64,000 nt of DNA from contig NC_069669.1 in the NCBI RefSeq assembly GCF_027244095.1, forward strand, positions 6,288,501-6,352,500, read 5' to 3'. The first letter of the stretch is position 1. Each line of letters begins with the position of its first letter. Source of the stretch: Hemicordylus capensis. Taxonomy: Eukaryota; Chordata; Lepidosauria; Squamata; Cordylidae. This document shows, piece by piece, positions 19,368 to 29,639 of this stretch. Made by a program: the position numbers and the translations under genes. The notes below the pieces were generated by a model that worked only from the letters and a program-made list of their open reading frames with translations, was not told where the DNA came from and did not search any database.

Positions 19368-19969
19368 CAACCATCACCGCCCATCACCACACCCCATGGC
19401 AGAGAATTCCATAAGTACATGCTGTGTGAAAAAGTACTTCCTTTTGTTGCTCCTAAATCACCTGACAAATTGAAGGTTGCCTCTTATCAGTTTGAGGAGG
19501 GATGCAGGCGGCGGGGTGCACATACCATCAGAGTAATGCTCCCTTTTTCTACCCCAAATACAGATGGTGCTAAATAAAGATGAAATGGGGGCAGGGGAGA
19601 CCCTGATCTGGGATTATAAAACTTCTTTGTCATCCCATGGAGAATTAAATCAGAGAAGTTAACCTGCCCTTGTAAAATCGTTGAATGGATTTTGCGACGT
19701 CTAGCTGTCCTTTTGAAAATCTGAATGGGAAATGTATGTCAGGCTATAGAGAGATGCCTTTCTGAGTGTGCCGCGACTGAGTAATGTTCATTGAGTGGAT
19801 CTTGTTTCATTCAATGGTATTTTTCAAGTTTTCCTGATGGTGACTGTCATACCTTGCCCTCCTTTATGAAAAAGAATGGTTGTGAACTTCCATAGAATTT
19901 AGGCATACTTCTGAAGATGAACTGGGTGTGAAAAGGAGAGCTCTTCTTCCCCCTATAATGGGGGAAAAC

Positions 19970-20130
19970 ATTTATTTATTTATTTATTTATTTATTTATA
20001 ATATTTATATACTTCCCAAAACATCCGTCTCTGGGTGTTGCACCAAAAACAGATTGAACAAAATCAGAAATGATTAAAACAATAAGATCATTTAAAACCC
20101 AACATTAAAAGTATTAAAATTTTTAATACT
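19970..20130 (-). mobile_element. LINE 3' tail with (TTTA)n
   Basis: (TTTA)n at 19972-20001, then TATATACTTCCCAAAACATCCGTCTC and AAAACAATAAGATCATTTAAAACCC, a reversed squamate LINE 3' UTR. Confidence 0.6.
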
Positions 20131-20179
20131 TTGAAACGTGTTGAATACATAAAGTCGTTTATGCTTTCTTGAATTCTAG

Positions 20180-20244
20180 GGTTGCAGAATCATGTTGCCA
20201 AAAGACAGTTTCTTCTGGAGAGATTACTGGATGCGGTTAAACAG
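20180..20244 (+). CDS. SNX29: SNX29 coding exon 2
   Basis: Residues 3-24. Acceptor TTCTAG|GGTTGC, donor AAACAG|GTACGA. With exon 1 the start reads MSGLQNHVAKRQFLL, then ERLLDAVKQ, as in the family. Ends in phase 0. Confidence 0.97.
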
Positions 20245-20324
20245 GTACGAAGTTGGAGCTACACGTAAGAGAGGGAGTTCCCCCACCTATATATTTAATT
20301 CTCTTGTGGCCGACCGAGTAGAGA

Positions 20325-20860
20325 ACTGCGTGGGGATGTTTGGCAAGCCCCGCCCCTGCTGCTTGGCTGGGCGGAGGCGCCTGATTGGCCCGGCTGCTGT
20401 GAGGAGACTGCGGCGGCAGCGGCAGTGGCAGCAGGCCTAGTCTGGCCGTGGCCGTGGCCGTGGCCGCAGCCTGGGCTGGGAGGAGGCGGGAGGCAGTGGG
20501 GCGGACTGGCCCGGGCGGCACCGGCGGGGGTGAGTGGGGAACAGGTGGTAGGGTTAAGTCCCCGTGCCTGTTGCAGCCTGGGGCGGGAGGGAAACACCTT
20601 TTGGAGGCTGAGGCGGGAGGGAAACGGGTGGCGGGGCTTCCCTGTTCGCTGCCAGCGAGGAGGAACGGCGGCGGCGGGGCCCTTTTTGGCCGCCTGCTGC
20701 CCCGTGAGGAGCAGCCGCGGCACTGGTTGGAGATGTTCTGTGCAGGTGGTGGTGAGGAGGGCAAGAGAGCCTGGGTCTGAAGTGGGCAGGACGGGCAAGA
20801 GAGACTGGGGCGGGAGGGAGGGGTGGGGGGAACAGCCGGCCCCAAAGAGCTCACAGAGTT
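20325..20860 (+). promoter_or_regulatory. SNX29: Intragenic CpG island, candidate alternative SNX29 promoter
   Basis: Starts about 80 bases after the exon 2 donor. Contains CCCCGCCCC (20348-20356), an inverted CCAAT box GATTGG (20383-20388), CGG/CAG-rich repeats and (GGCCGT)n at about 20444-20462. A strong donor GGGG|GTGAGTGG ends a possible exon at 20529. No ATG opens a useful frame before that donor, so any exon here would be non-coding or would start downstream. Inference only. Confidence 0.5.
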
Positions 20861-20937
20861 CCCCCATATTTATTTATTTTAATTTATGTTATATACCGCC
20901 TGACTCCCAAGGCTTTAGGCGGTTCACAGAAGCTGAG

Positions 20938-21196
20938 GGGGTCCCAACCTTTTTGAACAAGTGTGCCCCTTCTGTGCTTGTCCTCAGCTCAGGTGCCCCA
21001 TGGAGATTTTTAGTGCTTCGGTCACTGTCTTACATCCAGATCAAGTTACTCATGAGTATCCCTGCTAAAAATTAATGGGAACAAGTTAGCTGGCTATTTT
21101 AACTTCAGTAAGACTGCTTCTGAGTAACCTAATGTGGATGTGAGCCAGTGACTGAAATAGCCTACCTCATAACTGAAACACTTAAGAGTGAATGTG

Positions 21197-21246
<50 letters not shown>

Positions 21247-21620
21247 ACCCACCCACACCCACACCCACACCCACCCATCCATAAAACCACAAATTTATGT
21301 GTTACAGTTAGGGAGACAGGCTACTCCAGTCACTGACTCACTTCCCCATTAAGTTGCTCATAAGCAATCTTACTGAAATTAATGGGACAAAACCTGTCCC
21401 AATACTCAGTGCTATTTTTCTGAAGCCTTTCAGGCTGAGGGGTGGGGTACACTGACCTTCAGCCAATCGGGGCAGAGGAGGAAGGTCTTCATCCACCCCC
21501 TCCCCTTCTGCAGTGGGGACATTGCTAAGGATGCCTTGGCTTCAAGCTGGTGATCCTCGGATGGGGAACAAATAGCGCAGCTGCACTTTGGGAGGCAAGA
21601 GGGGTCCAGGAACCCCTGCC
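20938..21620. mobile_element. hAT-like element, about 680 bp, with CA microsatellite
   Basis: Left end GGGTCCCAACCTTTTTGA, right end AGGAACCCCTGCCC. The inner segment CTTTCAGGCTGAGGGGTGGG..CAGCCAATCGGGGCAGAGGAGG is shared with elements at 39560-39918 and 41327-41799. (CA)n at 21200-21245 is followed by CCCACA repeats. Confidence 0.6.
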
Positions 21621-21714
21621 CTACAGGAAATGGAATCTCCCTTTCTGAATCTTTTTGCTGTTTGAAGGAGTTTTCTGCAACTCGTCGATTGAATTTAATG
21701 TCGTTATCTTACAG

Positions 21715-21767
21715 TGCCAGATCAGATTTGGAGGAAGAAAAGAGATTGCTTCCGATTTGGACAGCAG
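21715..21767 (+). CDS. SNX29: SNX29 coding exon 3
   Basis: Residues 25-41 plus two bases: CQIRFGGRKEIASDLDSR, in good agreement with the mammalian sequence I recall. Acceptor TTACAG|TGCCAG, donor AGCAG|GTAAGT. RUN domain entry. Confidence 0.97.
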
Positions 21768-21799
21768 GTAAGTTTTAAGGGACATTTATTTTATTTATT

Positions 21800-21965
21800 C
21801 TTTTTAAAACATTTTCTATCCTGCTCTTCCTCCAAGGAGCCCAGAGCGGTGTACTACATACTTGAGTTTCTCCTCACAACAGCCCTGTGAAGTAGGTTAG
21901 GCTGAGAGAGACGTGACTGGCCCAGAGTCACCCGTGTGTTCATCCTGTAAGGTGTGCTTCTCAAC
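21800..21965 (-). mobile_element. Sauria-type SINE, head missing
   Basis: TATCCTGCTCTTCCTCC, GAGCCCAGAGCGGTGTACTA, CTCACAACAGCCCTGTGAAG, GGCCCAGAGTCACCC. Confidence 0.85.
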
Positions 21966-22425
21966 CAGTGTGCCGGGACGTGCTGTGTGCCCCAGGACAC
22001 TGGCCAGTGCGCCCCACTCACCCTCTCTCAGTCATCTCCAAAAGCAGGGTGTCGAAACGTCCTGCTTTTGGAGCTGGCTTGCCCCATAATGCACTGGGAA
22101 GGATGTATCCCTCCTAGTGCATAAAGGAGCTAACTCGACCCATCATGCAGCAGGAGGGTTGCTGCCCTCCAGGTTCATAAGGGAGCAAGCCAGCTCCAAA
22201 GGCAGGGAGTTCCCACTTAGCGCTGTTTGTGTGCAGCAGCAGTGGACAGGAAGATGGACAAATGAGTTCTCGGCCTTGTGTTGGGGCAACGGGAAGAGAA
22301 ATCTGAAGAGGAGCATAACCAGATGCCTGAAGGGCTGCCACATGGCTGACTTGCTCTCTGCTGTTCCACAGAGCAGGACTAATTTGATGGGCTTATTGAC
22401 CGGAGGCTAGGTTTCAGCTGAGCAT

Positions 22426-23081
22426 TAGGAGAAACAAGTATGGACCCGCAGCAAAACGCTGGCGTACGTCCCTGGTGTGTGCGCGTGTTACCTGAGCCTG
22501 TGCCTAAACATGGTGAAAGTTTTAGGCACCTTTTCCTCTCGGAAGCAGAAGGGGCTGTGACTATCTTGAGCTAGTCTGGTGGTAGCACGCATGACTTGTC
22601 CCCTTAGCTAAGCAGAGTCTGCCCTGATTACATATGAATGGGAGACTAGAAGTGTGAGCACTGGAAGAGATTCCCCTCAGGGGATGGAGCCGCTCTGGGA
22701 AGAGCATCTAGGTTCCAAGTCCTCTCCCTGGCAGCATCTCCAAGATAGGGCTGAGAGAGATTCCTGCCTGCAACCTTGGAGAAGCCACTGCCTGTCTGTA
22801 GACAATACTGAGCTAGATGGACCTGTGGTCTGACTCAGTATATGGCAGCTTCCTATGTTCCTATGAGGGAGTATTCCTCAAGCTGAGAAATTGCTGTTCT
22901 TTCTGTCCAAGCCCTTCTTCCCTTTCTTCCCACTGAGTTCCATTAACTCCACCCTCCTGGTTGTCTGTTAACTGCCCTCTGAGTCACCGAACACTCCTCT
23001 CCATTGAGTTAGATTGGGGTGGTTTTGAGGATTTTTGCCCCCTTACATTTTTTTGTTCAGATTTCAGACCCTGATGGGGAG
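22426..23081 (+). repeat. Dispersed repeat family B, copy 1 (split by a SINE)
   Basis: 22426-22561 and 22867-23075 match 60469-60905: GAGAAACAAGTATGG, GCAGCAAAAC, TTTCTGTCCAAGCCCTTC, then AACTCCACCCTCC, CTCCATTGAGTTAGATTGG. A full SINE lies at 22569-22866. Class unknown. Confidence 0.65.
22569..22866 (+). mobile_element. 5S/tRNA-Ala SINE, near full length
   Basis: 5S-like GCTAAGCAGAGTCTGCCC and GAATGGGAGAC intact. The tRNA A box is worn down to GGGATGGAGCCGCTCTGGG. Inserted in family B. Confidence 0.9.
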
Positions 23082-23401
23082 GAGAGCTGGCCTTGTGGTA
23101 GCAAGCATAGGCTGTCCCCTTTGCTAAGCAGTTTCCACTCTGGTTACATTTGAATGGGAGACTACATGTGTGAGCCCTGGAAGATATTCCCCTTAGGGGA
23201 TGGGGCCACTCTGGGAACAGCACCTGCATGCTTGTGTGCAGAAGGCTCCAAGTTCCCTCCCTGGCAGCATCTCCAAGATAGGGCTGAGGGAGACTCCTGC
23301 CTGCAACCTTAGAGAAACTGCTGCCAGTCTGTGAAGTCAGTACTGAGCTAGATGGACCTATGGCTTGTCTCAGTATATGGCAGCTTCCTATGCTCCTATG
23401 A
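23082..23401 (+). mobile_element. 5S/tRNA-Ala SINE, near full length
   Basis: GGAGAGCTGGCCTTGTGG start, 5S-like GAATGGGAGACTACATG, body with GCATGCTTGTGTGCAG, site GTGAAGTC at the GTGTAGAC position, end GGCAGCTTCCTATGC. Confidence 0.9.
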
Positions 23402-23728
23402 CTGTGCAGAGTCTTCAGCTTTGGCCGAAGCTTTAGTAAAGAACACTGTTTTAGAGTTTATTGTTTACAAGGAAGTGGTTATTTCTTATGAATGTATTTC
23501 TGGTTGTTTTCTTAGAATGTGGTAACTTGGTGGGGAAGCTTATTATGAGGAATAAAGTCTCAAGCTTATTATGAGGAATAAGAAACTGATGAACTTCCAC
23601 ATTTCTGAGTTCCTCTTCTCTCATTTGGGCCATATTTATAGTGCTTACTAAAGTTAATTTGACTTCTGTCAGGGGATTTCTGACCAGGTCTGTGATTGAT
23701 AGTGTTAATACGGCTCAGGAGGTGAATG

Positions 23729-23815
23729 GCATCCTTGGATGAGGATTGATTGATTATGTGCCGTCAAGTCGGAGTCGACTCTTAGCGACCACATAGATAG
23801 ATTCTCTGCAGGATG
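23729..23815 (-). repeat. Short SINE-related piece (GATT and GTGCCGTCAAGTCG core)
   Basis: ATTGATTGATTATGTGCCGTC, GTCGACTCTTAGCGACCAC, ATAGATAGATTCTCTGCAGG. Related sequence at 51912-52005 and, reversed, at 10737-10858. Confidence 0.65.
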
Positions 23816-24002
23816 AGGGTGAAATATGCCCTTTAACATGTGTAATTGTATTTATTAGGGTGGTGTGTTGTTGTTTTGGTCATTGACCGTAAATAAATGA
23901 GTTGGGTGGTGTGTTGGAATCTTTGATTCCGAAAAATGTATACCATCTTCTTGCTGCTCGTGCAACTCGGCGGGTGCAACATAGGATATACTGAGCTATA
24001 TA

Positions 24003-24250
24003 GTGAGTCAGACCATAGGTCCATCTAGCTCAGCATTGTCTACACAGACTTGCAGCGGTTTCTCCAAGGTTGCAGGCAGGAGTCGCTCTATCATCCCTAT
24101 TTTGGAGATGCCAGGGAGGGAACTTGGAACCTGGATGCTCTTCCCAGAGCAGCTCCATCCCCCTAAGGGGAATATCTTACAGGGCTCACACATCAAGTCT
24201 CCCATTCATATGCAACCAGGGCGGACCCTGTTAGCTAAGGAGACATCTAA
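24003..24250 (-). mobile_element. 5S/tRNA-Ala SINE
   Basis: Tail truncated at GAGTCAGACCATAGG. GTCTACACAGACTTGCAGC is intact. Ends in the reversed 5S-like head CAGGGCGGACCCTGTTAGC. Confidence 0.85.
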
Positions 24251-24257
24251 GGGACCG

Positions 24258-24637
24258 TCTTTGCTATGAATCACACTGCCCATTGAGATCATCTGGAGGG
24301 TTTGTCTGCAGTTGCCACCGGCTATCTGGTGGCTACTCAGGGACAGGCCTTCTCTGTTGCTGTCTCTAGGCTTTGGAACACACTTCCTGCTGAAACAAGA
24401 GCCTCCCTATCTCTTACAACATTTGAAAGGGCAGTCAGGACCCTTGAAAGGCATTTGTTCACCCAGCCTTTTAATTAGATATTGTTTTAATTGTGTTTCT
24501 AATAGTCTTAACATTTCACATTTTAATTGTTGTAATGTTTTAATCTTTTTATCTGTTTTGTATTGTTCTGTTGTAAACCACCCAGAGATGTTTGGGCGGT
24601 ATATAAGTGTTTTGAATGAATAAATAAATAAAGTCAT
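24258..24637 (+). mobile_element. L2/CR1-like LINE 3' end
   Basis: CAGGCCTTCTCTGTTGCTG, TAGGCTTTGGAACAC, AAACAAGAGCCTCC, GTTCACCCAGCCTTTTAATT, then GTAAACCACCCAGAGATG and GGGCGGTATATAAGTG with an (AATAAAT)n tail. About 380 bases of C-terminal ORF2 and 3' UTR. Confidence 0.8.
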
Positions 24638-24861
24638 GCTTGCTACCACCAGATCTGCTCTCCTCTCCCATATAGCTGCCATTTCTGGTGCAGTGGATGG
24701 CTTTTCAGAGGAATTGGAGGCCGTGGAGGGGACATCTGGGAACTGCGGTTCCCCATCCCAGCGCTATCCCCATGGGGATAGTACAGGAGTGGACTACACC
24801 TCTTTGTGGAGGGAACTGGAGGCTGCAAAGGGGACACCTGGGAACTGTAGTTACTTGCATC

Positions 24862-25698
24862 TTAAAATTTTATTGGTTTTTACAATAGCTTCACAATCAA
24901 ATTACATTCATTTATTTAAGTAAATATTGACTTCCCATTTACCTGTCTGCACGGTTCATGTTAACTATACATATAAACCATTGCTGCTATAATTCAAAAC
25001 ATACATACTCCACATTACTACTCGATTTTACCTAACCCAACCTGCTGTTATTACTATATTTCAAATCCTGCTGAAAGGTCCATATTAGAAAAATGATTCT
25101 TTAAGTAAAGTAAAAATGGTTCCCAATCTTCTTTGAAACATTTCAATTTTTCATCTCTTATAAGTGCTGTAAGCTTTGCCATCTGAGCATATTCCAAAAT
25201 TTTTATCAATGATTATTGATACTATTCTAGCTGCTTTGGTTGCATACATAAAATTTTTTAAATTTCTTCTGGAGAACTCTCCTTGAGTTATTCCCAGTAG
25301 GAAAGATTCTGGCATTTTAAAAATTTTCTTCAGCTCATTATATATCATATCCCAAAAAAGCCTTTGCCTTCCCGCATGACTACCACTTATGAAAAAAAGT
25401 TCCTTCACATTGTCCACATTTCCAACATTTGTTTGAAACATTTTTATACATTATTGCTATTTTTTTCGGTATCAGATACCACCTATACATCATCTTATAA
25501 TAATTTTCTTTTAAAGTATAACATGCAGTTAACTTTAAATCAGTTTTCCATAATTTTTCCCAAGCAGCCTTTTCTATATTATGACCCACAGCCTGAGCCC
25601 ATTTTATCATAGTCGTTTTAACCACTTCATCTCTTGTCTCCTCCAAAAGCAGCAACTTATACGTCTTAGAGACTAATCTTTCAACATTTTCACACAGG
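24862..25698 (-). mobile_element. L1 LINE fragment, ORF2 C-terminus
   Basis: Minus-strand frames read KMMYRWYLIPKKIAIMYK, NKCWKCGQCEGTFFHKW and then, in another frame, LFWDMIYNELKKIFKMPESF. These are typical of the C-terminal zinc-binding region of L1 ORF2, with at least one frameshift between 25380 and 25440. Flanks GAACTGTAGTTAC and GAAACTGTAGTTCC look like a target duplication of about 11 bp. 5'-truncated and old. Confidence 0.85.
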
Positions 25699-25739
25699 AA
25701 ACTGTAGTTCCTCAATCCAGTGCTATCCCTGGGGGATAG

Positions 25740-25835
25740 TTGTTGTTATTATTTACCACATTTTAATACTGCCTTTCTGCCTTGACAAAGGCACCCAAAG
25801 CGGTTTACAAGATTAAAAGAATCAAATTACAGAAG
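25740..25835 (-). mobile_element. LINE 3' tail
   Basis: GTTGTTATTATTTACCAC, CTGCCTTTCTGCC and CACCCAAAGCGGTTTACAAG, reversed L2/CR1-like terminus. Confidence 0.55.
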
Positions 25836-26144
25836 ATTAATAAAGCGTGGTTGTCTCAGGCTGTTGGTCTTCTCAGGAGCTGAGGACAAGAGCTCCCTAG
25901 CCTGGGTGCCTCCTTTCTTGCCTTCCTTTCAGGGCACATGGGTCTTTCCGTACTCCTGAAAAGGTGGGGTCCTGCCCCGACGGTCCTTATAAGCCAGAGC
26001 TGGTCTCTTTGGGGGCCAGTGTTGTGCTCTCCCTTGGCCTGCCTTGCAGAGCCCTCACAGGATAGCACTGGAATGGGAAACTACATTTCCTACACACCCC
26101 CTTTGTGGCCTCCAGTGACAACTCTTCTGCTGCCACTACTACCA

Positions 26145-26340
26145 CGGTTTATCAAAGTAGTTTACATAGACAAATAAATAATACACAAATAAGATGGTCC
26201 CCTGTCCCCAAATGCCTCACAGTCTAAAACAGAAACATAAGATAATCAGCGGCAGCCACTGGAGGGATGCTGTGCTGGGGTTGGATAGGGCCAGTAGCTC
26301 TCCCCCTGCTAAATGGAAGAAAATCACCCCTTTAAAAGGT
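26145..26340 (-). mobile_element. LINE 3' tail, CCCTGTCCCC subtype
   Basis: AGTAGTTTACATAGACAAAT, AAGATGGTCCCCTGTCCCC, GAAACATAAGATAATCAGC, CACTGGAGGGATGCTGTGC. The same 3' UTR appears at 43400-43545 and 57045-57180. Confidence 0.65.
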
Positions 26341-26991
26341 GTCTCTTGGCTCAGTGAGCAGGGGTAACAGAAAAGCTGCCCCCAGTCCTGGAAATGGCAG
26401 GTATTGTGGAGCTGACCATGTCAGGAGTACCTTCCCCCTTGTGCCACTGGGCCAGTGGTCGTGGCAGGGCGTGGACAGGTTAGCACACGTCTGTCAGAAT
26501 CAGAAATTCCGATGCACAGCCCTAGCATTTACCAAGAGAGGAAAATTATTTTCCGCTACAGCAGTCTTGGTTCAGACAAGGTAAGGATCAGGCTTCTTCC
26601 TAAGTTACTGCAGGACTGCAAACCTTTGTCTACACAGCAGAGATCGCAATTTCCTGTTGCCAAGGAAGCAAGGATGTTCCGTGAACTGTGAAAACTGCTG
26701 ACCTGACAGCTACAATGCCCCCCCCCCCCCGCCCGCCAATAAATCTCCTTTGACTTGCATGTCGTGGGTTGTAATGGAGACACACGCTCTCAAATAACTT
26801 CCTGGCTTTGGGTGAATTACTTCGTATGGTTTAAAGCTGTTCTTTATGTTTCTGCCCCATGATCGCTTAGATGAATTGATTTGCTCTGGCATTTTCTTGT
26901 TATGGCTAAAATGAATAAAATCTAGCTGAATGGAGCCAGTGCCACTAAAGTTAGTTTGTTATACGGGAGGGAGGGGTTGTGAATTTTGGGA

Positions 26992-27297
26992 AGAGAGCTG
27001 GTCTTGTGGAAGCAAGCATGACTTGTCCCCTTAAGCTAAGCAGGATCCACCCTGGTTGCATACGAAAGGGAGACTAGAAGTGTGAGCGCTGTAAGATCTT
27101 CCCCTTAGGGGAGGGAGCTGCTCTTGGAAGAGCATCTAGGCTCCAAGTTCCTTCCCTGGCAGCATCTCCAAGAGAGGGCTGAGAGAGATTCCTGCCTGCA
27201 ACCTTGGAGAAGCCGCTGCCAGTCTGTGTAGACAATACTGAGCAAGATGGATCTATGGTTTGACTCAGTATATGGCAGCTTCCTATGTTCCTCTGTT
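26992..27297 (+). mobile_element. 5S/tRNA-Ala SINE, near full length
   Basis: AGAGAGCTGGTCTTGTGG start, GCTAAGCAGGATCCACCC, GTGTAGACAATACTGAGC intact, end GGCAGCTTCCTATGTTCC. Confidence 0.92.
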
Positions 27298-27361
27298 CTG
27301 ACCATTTTAGTGGCTTACGGTGGTGTGTGTTGTCACTGGGTGGGTGAGAATGGTTAGGAAC

Positions 27362-27791
27362 TAGGGATGTGCATGGAACTGGTGGTTCCGCCACTTTGAA
27401 GGTGGCGGAGGTCAATCAATCAATCATGCTGGCCTTGGGCTGAAATAAACAAATACAATCAATCAATCAATAGGTCAATCAATCAAAGGTCAAACAGAGG
27501 TCTCCCTTTAAGAGCGTGGGAGGGTGCACTCCGATCGGGGTGACAGCGTACCTCCCTGCCGCCCTGTTGCCCTTGTCTTCCAGATATGACCGGAAGTTGC
27601 CGATGTGCAGGTGAAGACGAGGGCAACGGTGCGGCAGGGAGATACACTGTCACCCCGATCGGCTTTGCAAAACACAGACGTCCGGGGGGGGGGGGGAAGT
27701 GGCGGGAGGGGTAAGTGCACCCTCCCCTGCTCTTAAAGAGAGACCCCTGCCGCCTTCGAGCCTCCCTGCCATGGTTGTGTGCACATCCCTA
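27362..27791. mobile_element. hAT element, TAGGGATGTGC family, 430 bp
   Basis: Ends TAGGGATGTGCATGG and TGTGCACATCCCTA, flanked by TTAGGAAC (27354-27361) / TTGGGAAC (27792-27799). The interior is roughly palindromic, with an arm GGTGACAGCGTACCTCCC against ATACACTGTCACCCCGATCG, and it contains (CAAT)n at 27414-27488. Confidence 0.9.
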
Positions 27792-27798
27792 TTGGGAA

Positions 27799-28114
27799 CA
27801 TAGGAAGCTGCCTTATACTGAATCATTGACATTGGTCCATCTAGCTCCGTATTGTCTACATACACGCAGACTGGCAGCGGCTTCGCCTTTGCAGTCAGGA
27901 GCCTCTCCCAGCCATATCTGGAGTTGCCAGGAAGGGAACTTGGAACCTTCTGCATGCAAGTATGAAGATGCTCTTCCCAGAGTGGCCCCATCCCCTGAGG
28001 GGAATATCTCTCTGTGTGTTCACACATTGGGCCTCCCTTTCAAATGCAAACTAGGGCAGACCCTGCTTAGCAAAGGGGACAAGTCATGCTCACTCCCACA
28101 AGGCCAGCCCTCCT
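27799..28114 (-). mobile_element. 5S/tRNA-Ala SINE, near full length
   Basis: Directly abuts the hAT element's target duplication. Tail CATAGGAAGCTGCC, reversed 5S-like head GGGCAGACCCTGCTTAGC. Confidence 0.9.
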
Positions 28115-28129
28115 CCCATCCCCCTTACT

Positions 28130-28350
28130 CCATGGAATCATAGCATGTCATTGTTGGAAGGAAGCCTGGAGGTTTTCTAGTCCAGGGATTCTCAATGTTG
28201 GGTGCCCAGATGTCATTGGACTTCAGCTCCCATAATCCCCAGCCCCAGTGAACTTTGGGGATTATGGGAGTTGAAGTCCAATAACATCTGGGGAGAATCC
28301 CTGATCTAGTCTGACCCCTCTGTGCAGTGCAAGCTCTTCTCTAGCACCCC
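28130..28350 (+). repeat. Old interspersed repeat hosting a MITE
   Basis: GGAATCATAGCATGTCATTG, TTGGAAGGAAGCCTGGAGG, TCTAGTC|MITE|CTAGTCTGACCCCTC, GTGCAGTGCAAG. It resembles the widespread amniote sequence ATCATAGA..GGAAGGGACC..CTAGTCCAACCCCCTGC. Confidence 0.65.
28183..28303. mobile_element. hAT MITE, 121 bp
   Basis: CAGGGATTCTCAATG...GAGAATCCCTG with duplication TTCTAGTC (28175-28182) / ATCTAGTC (28304-28311). A few bases are missing near the right end. Confidence 0.92.
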
Positions 28351-28360
28351 TTTCCAGGGT

Positions 28361-28492
28361 TCCCTCTAACAGGGATTCCCAGATGTTGTTCACTACAACT
28401 CCCAGCATCCCCAGCTGCAGTGGCTTTTGGCTGGGGAATCTGGGAGTTGAGGTCAACAACATCTGGGAATCCCTGTTAGAGGGAACCCTATC
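28361..28492. mobile_element. hAT MITE, GTTCCCTCTAACAGGG type
   Basis: GTTCCCTCTAACAGGG...CCCTGTTAGAGGGAAC long palindrome with CTACAACTCCCAGC arm. Confidence 0.85.
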
Positions 28493-29059
28493 CCTCTCCG
28501 ATGACTGTCCGCCCTCGGGTTGGAAACATCCAGTGAAGGAGAGCCCACTACTCTAATACTACAAAGCTGTAATATAATACTAAAAGGCTGCTACCCTCAA
28601 AAAGGAGGGTAGCTATAAAATGCTTAAAATTATAAGCGTGTAAAATGTGGAATATATAAAAGGCAAAAACCAGCATCTAAAACATATAAAATAGGAACCC
28701 TAAAAATAATTCTATAATCAGCAGCTTAAAACTATGCAGAGCTGATGTAAGGAAATGACCGAGCAATCACGCCCCGGTGGATCTGCCATGCTGCCATGCA
28801 GAACTTGGCGGTGTTATGCGTGAAGGCTGGGTCTTCATCCGAGAGCAGCAACCAGGTATAAACGTGGTTTGGGTGCCCAGGGTACTTGTGAAATAGCAGA
28901 TGGTTTCTAGTACTTGTTTACCATGTGGATTCCAGTTTATTTATGGTACCTGTATACCACTTGTGCATGGGTACGGCTGAAAAGATTTGCTTATGTCGCT
29001 TGCAGGTGAGCAGTGGGGCAAAGATCTGAGTCTTTTAATTGCAGTCTTCAGCAGAATTG

Positions 29060-29140
29060 GGACATGAGTACACCGCCCAGAGCCTCTGGATGGAGCGGTT
29101 TCTAAATGTAATAATAAATAAATAATAATAATGAGTGTAT
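29060..29140 (+). mobile_element. LINE 3' tail
   Basis: ACACCGCCCAGAGCCTCTGG, GCGGTTTCTAAATG and (AATAAATA)n. Confidence 0.6.
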
Positions 29141-29270
29141 AACTTGGCATTGACCTGAGCTAGTTGGCACATACTGCATTCAAAGTTTGTTCCTTGTGTG
29201 TGTGTGTGTGTCGTTTTTCACACAGCATTTCGCACAAAATTGCTTGATTTTTTTTCATTTTTTTTGACAG

Positions 29271-29395
29271 AGTTACGTGCCTTTGTGCTCAGTTTGAATC
29301 TGTGCTTCAGCATGGTTTGAAGAGGACCCGGGGACTAGCATTAACGGCGGCAGCAATCAAGCAGGCAGCCGGCTTCTCCAACAAAACGGAAACGG
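29271..29395 (+). CDS. SNX29: SNX29 coding exon 4 (RUN domain)
   Basis: Residues 42-83 plus one base. RVTCLCAQFESVLQHGLKR and TRGLALTAAAIKQAAGFSNK form the first RUN helices, nearly identical to mammalian SNX29 as I recall it. Acceptor TTGACAG|AGTTAC after a T-rich tract, donor ACGG|GTAATT. Confidence 0.98.
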
Positions 29396-29639
29396 GTAAT
29401 TCGGGCTCCCGATACGCGTATCTTTCAAGTCACATGTATTCCATCAGGTCTATCTGTGCTTCAACAGCTGGCAGTCGATCTAATTGCAGCAGTGTTGTTG
29501 AAATCGAGGACAAATCATGCTTAAGGCTTGCGTATGAGTAATTCAGGACTGAAGAACTGGTTCACTCTCAGAAATCGCAAGTGTACTCTTTAAGATCTGG
29601 TAGAGGAAAACTGGGACGCTCTGATCCATTCTTTGTAAC

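Larger units (their letters stand above)
15344..20179 (+). other. SNX29: SNX29 intron 1
   Basis: Holds a tRNA-derived SINE, a Sauria SINE, three MITEs, four copies of the 5S/tRNA-Ala SINE, a family A repeat, a TTTA microsatellite and a LINE tail, all listed separately. Stretches 15500-15725, 16270-16740, 17460-17680, 17830-18420, 19055-19295 and 19390-19960 show nothing I can assign. Confidence 0.85.
20245..21714 (+). other. SNX29: SNX29 intron 2
   Basis: Holds a CpG island (20325-20860), a LINE tail (about 20868-20935) and a hAT-like element with a CA microsatellite (20938-21620). 21620-21714 is ordinary intron with the acceptor ATCTTACAG. Confidence 0.85.
24700..26135. repeat. About 100-bp direct/inverted repeat unit split by L1 and a LINE tail
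   Basis: Unit: GGAGGCCGTGGAGGGGACA, TCTGGGAACTGCGGTTCC, CCAGCGCTATCCCC. It occurs at 24716-24780 and 24817-24855 (resuming at 25699 after the L1), and inverted at about 26050-26110 (GGATAGCACTGGAATGGG, CTTTGTGGCCTCCAG). It may be a foldback element; termini not found. Confidence 0.6.
21768..29270 (+). other. SNX29: SNX29 intron 3
   Basis: 7.5 kb. Contains a Sauria SINE, six SINE copies, a family B repeat, LINE 3' ends, an L1 fragment in a tandem unit, one 430-bp hAT element and two MITEs. Unassigned: 21966-22425, 23402-23725, 23816-24000, 26345-26990 (with a poly-C run at 26716-26731) and 28495-29060. Confidence 0.85.

Noticed and set aside
20425-21075. A 216-codon frame in SNX29 intron 2
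   Set aside because: Starts with GTG, is Gly/Arg/Trp-rich, and lies in a CpG island that runs into a LINE tail and a hAT element.
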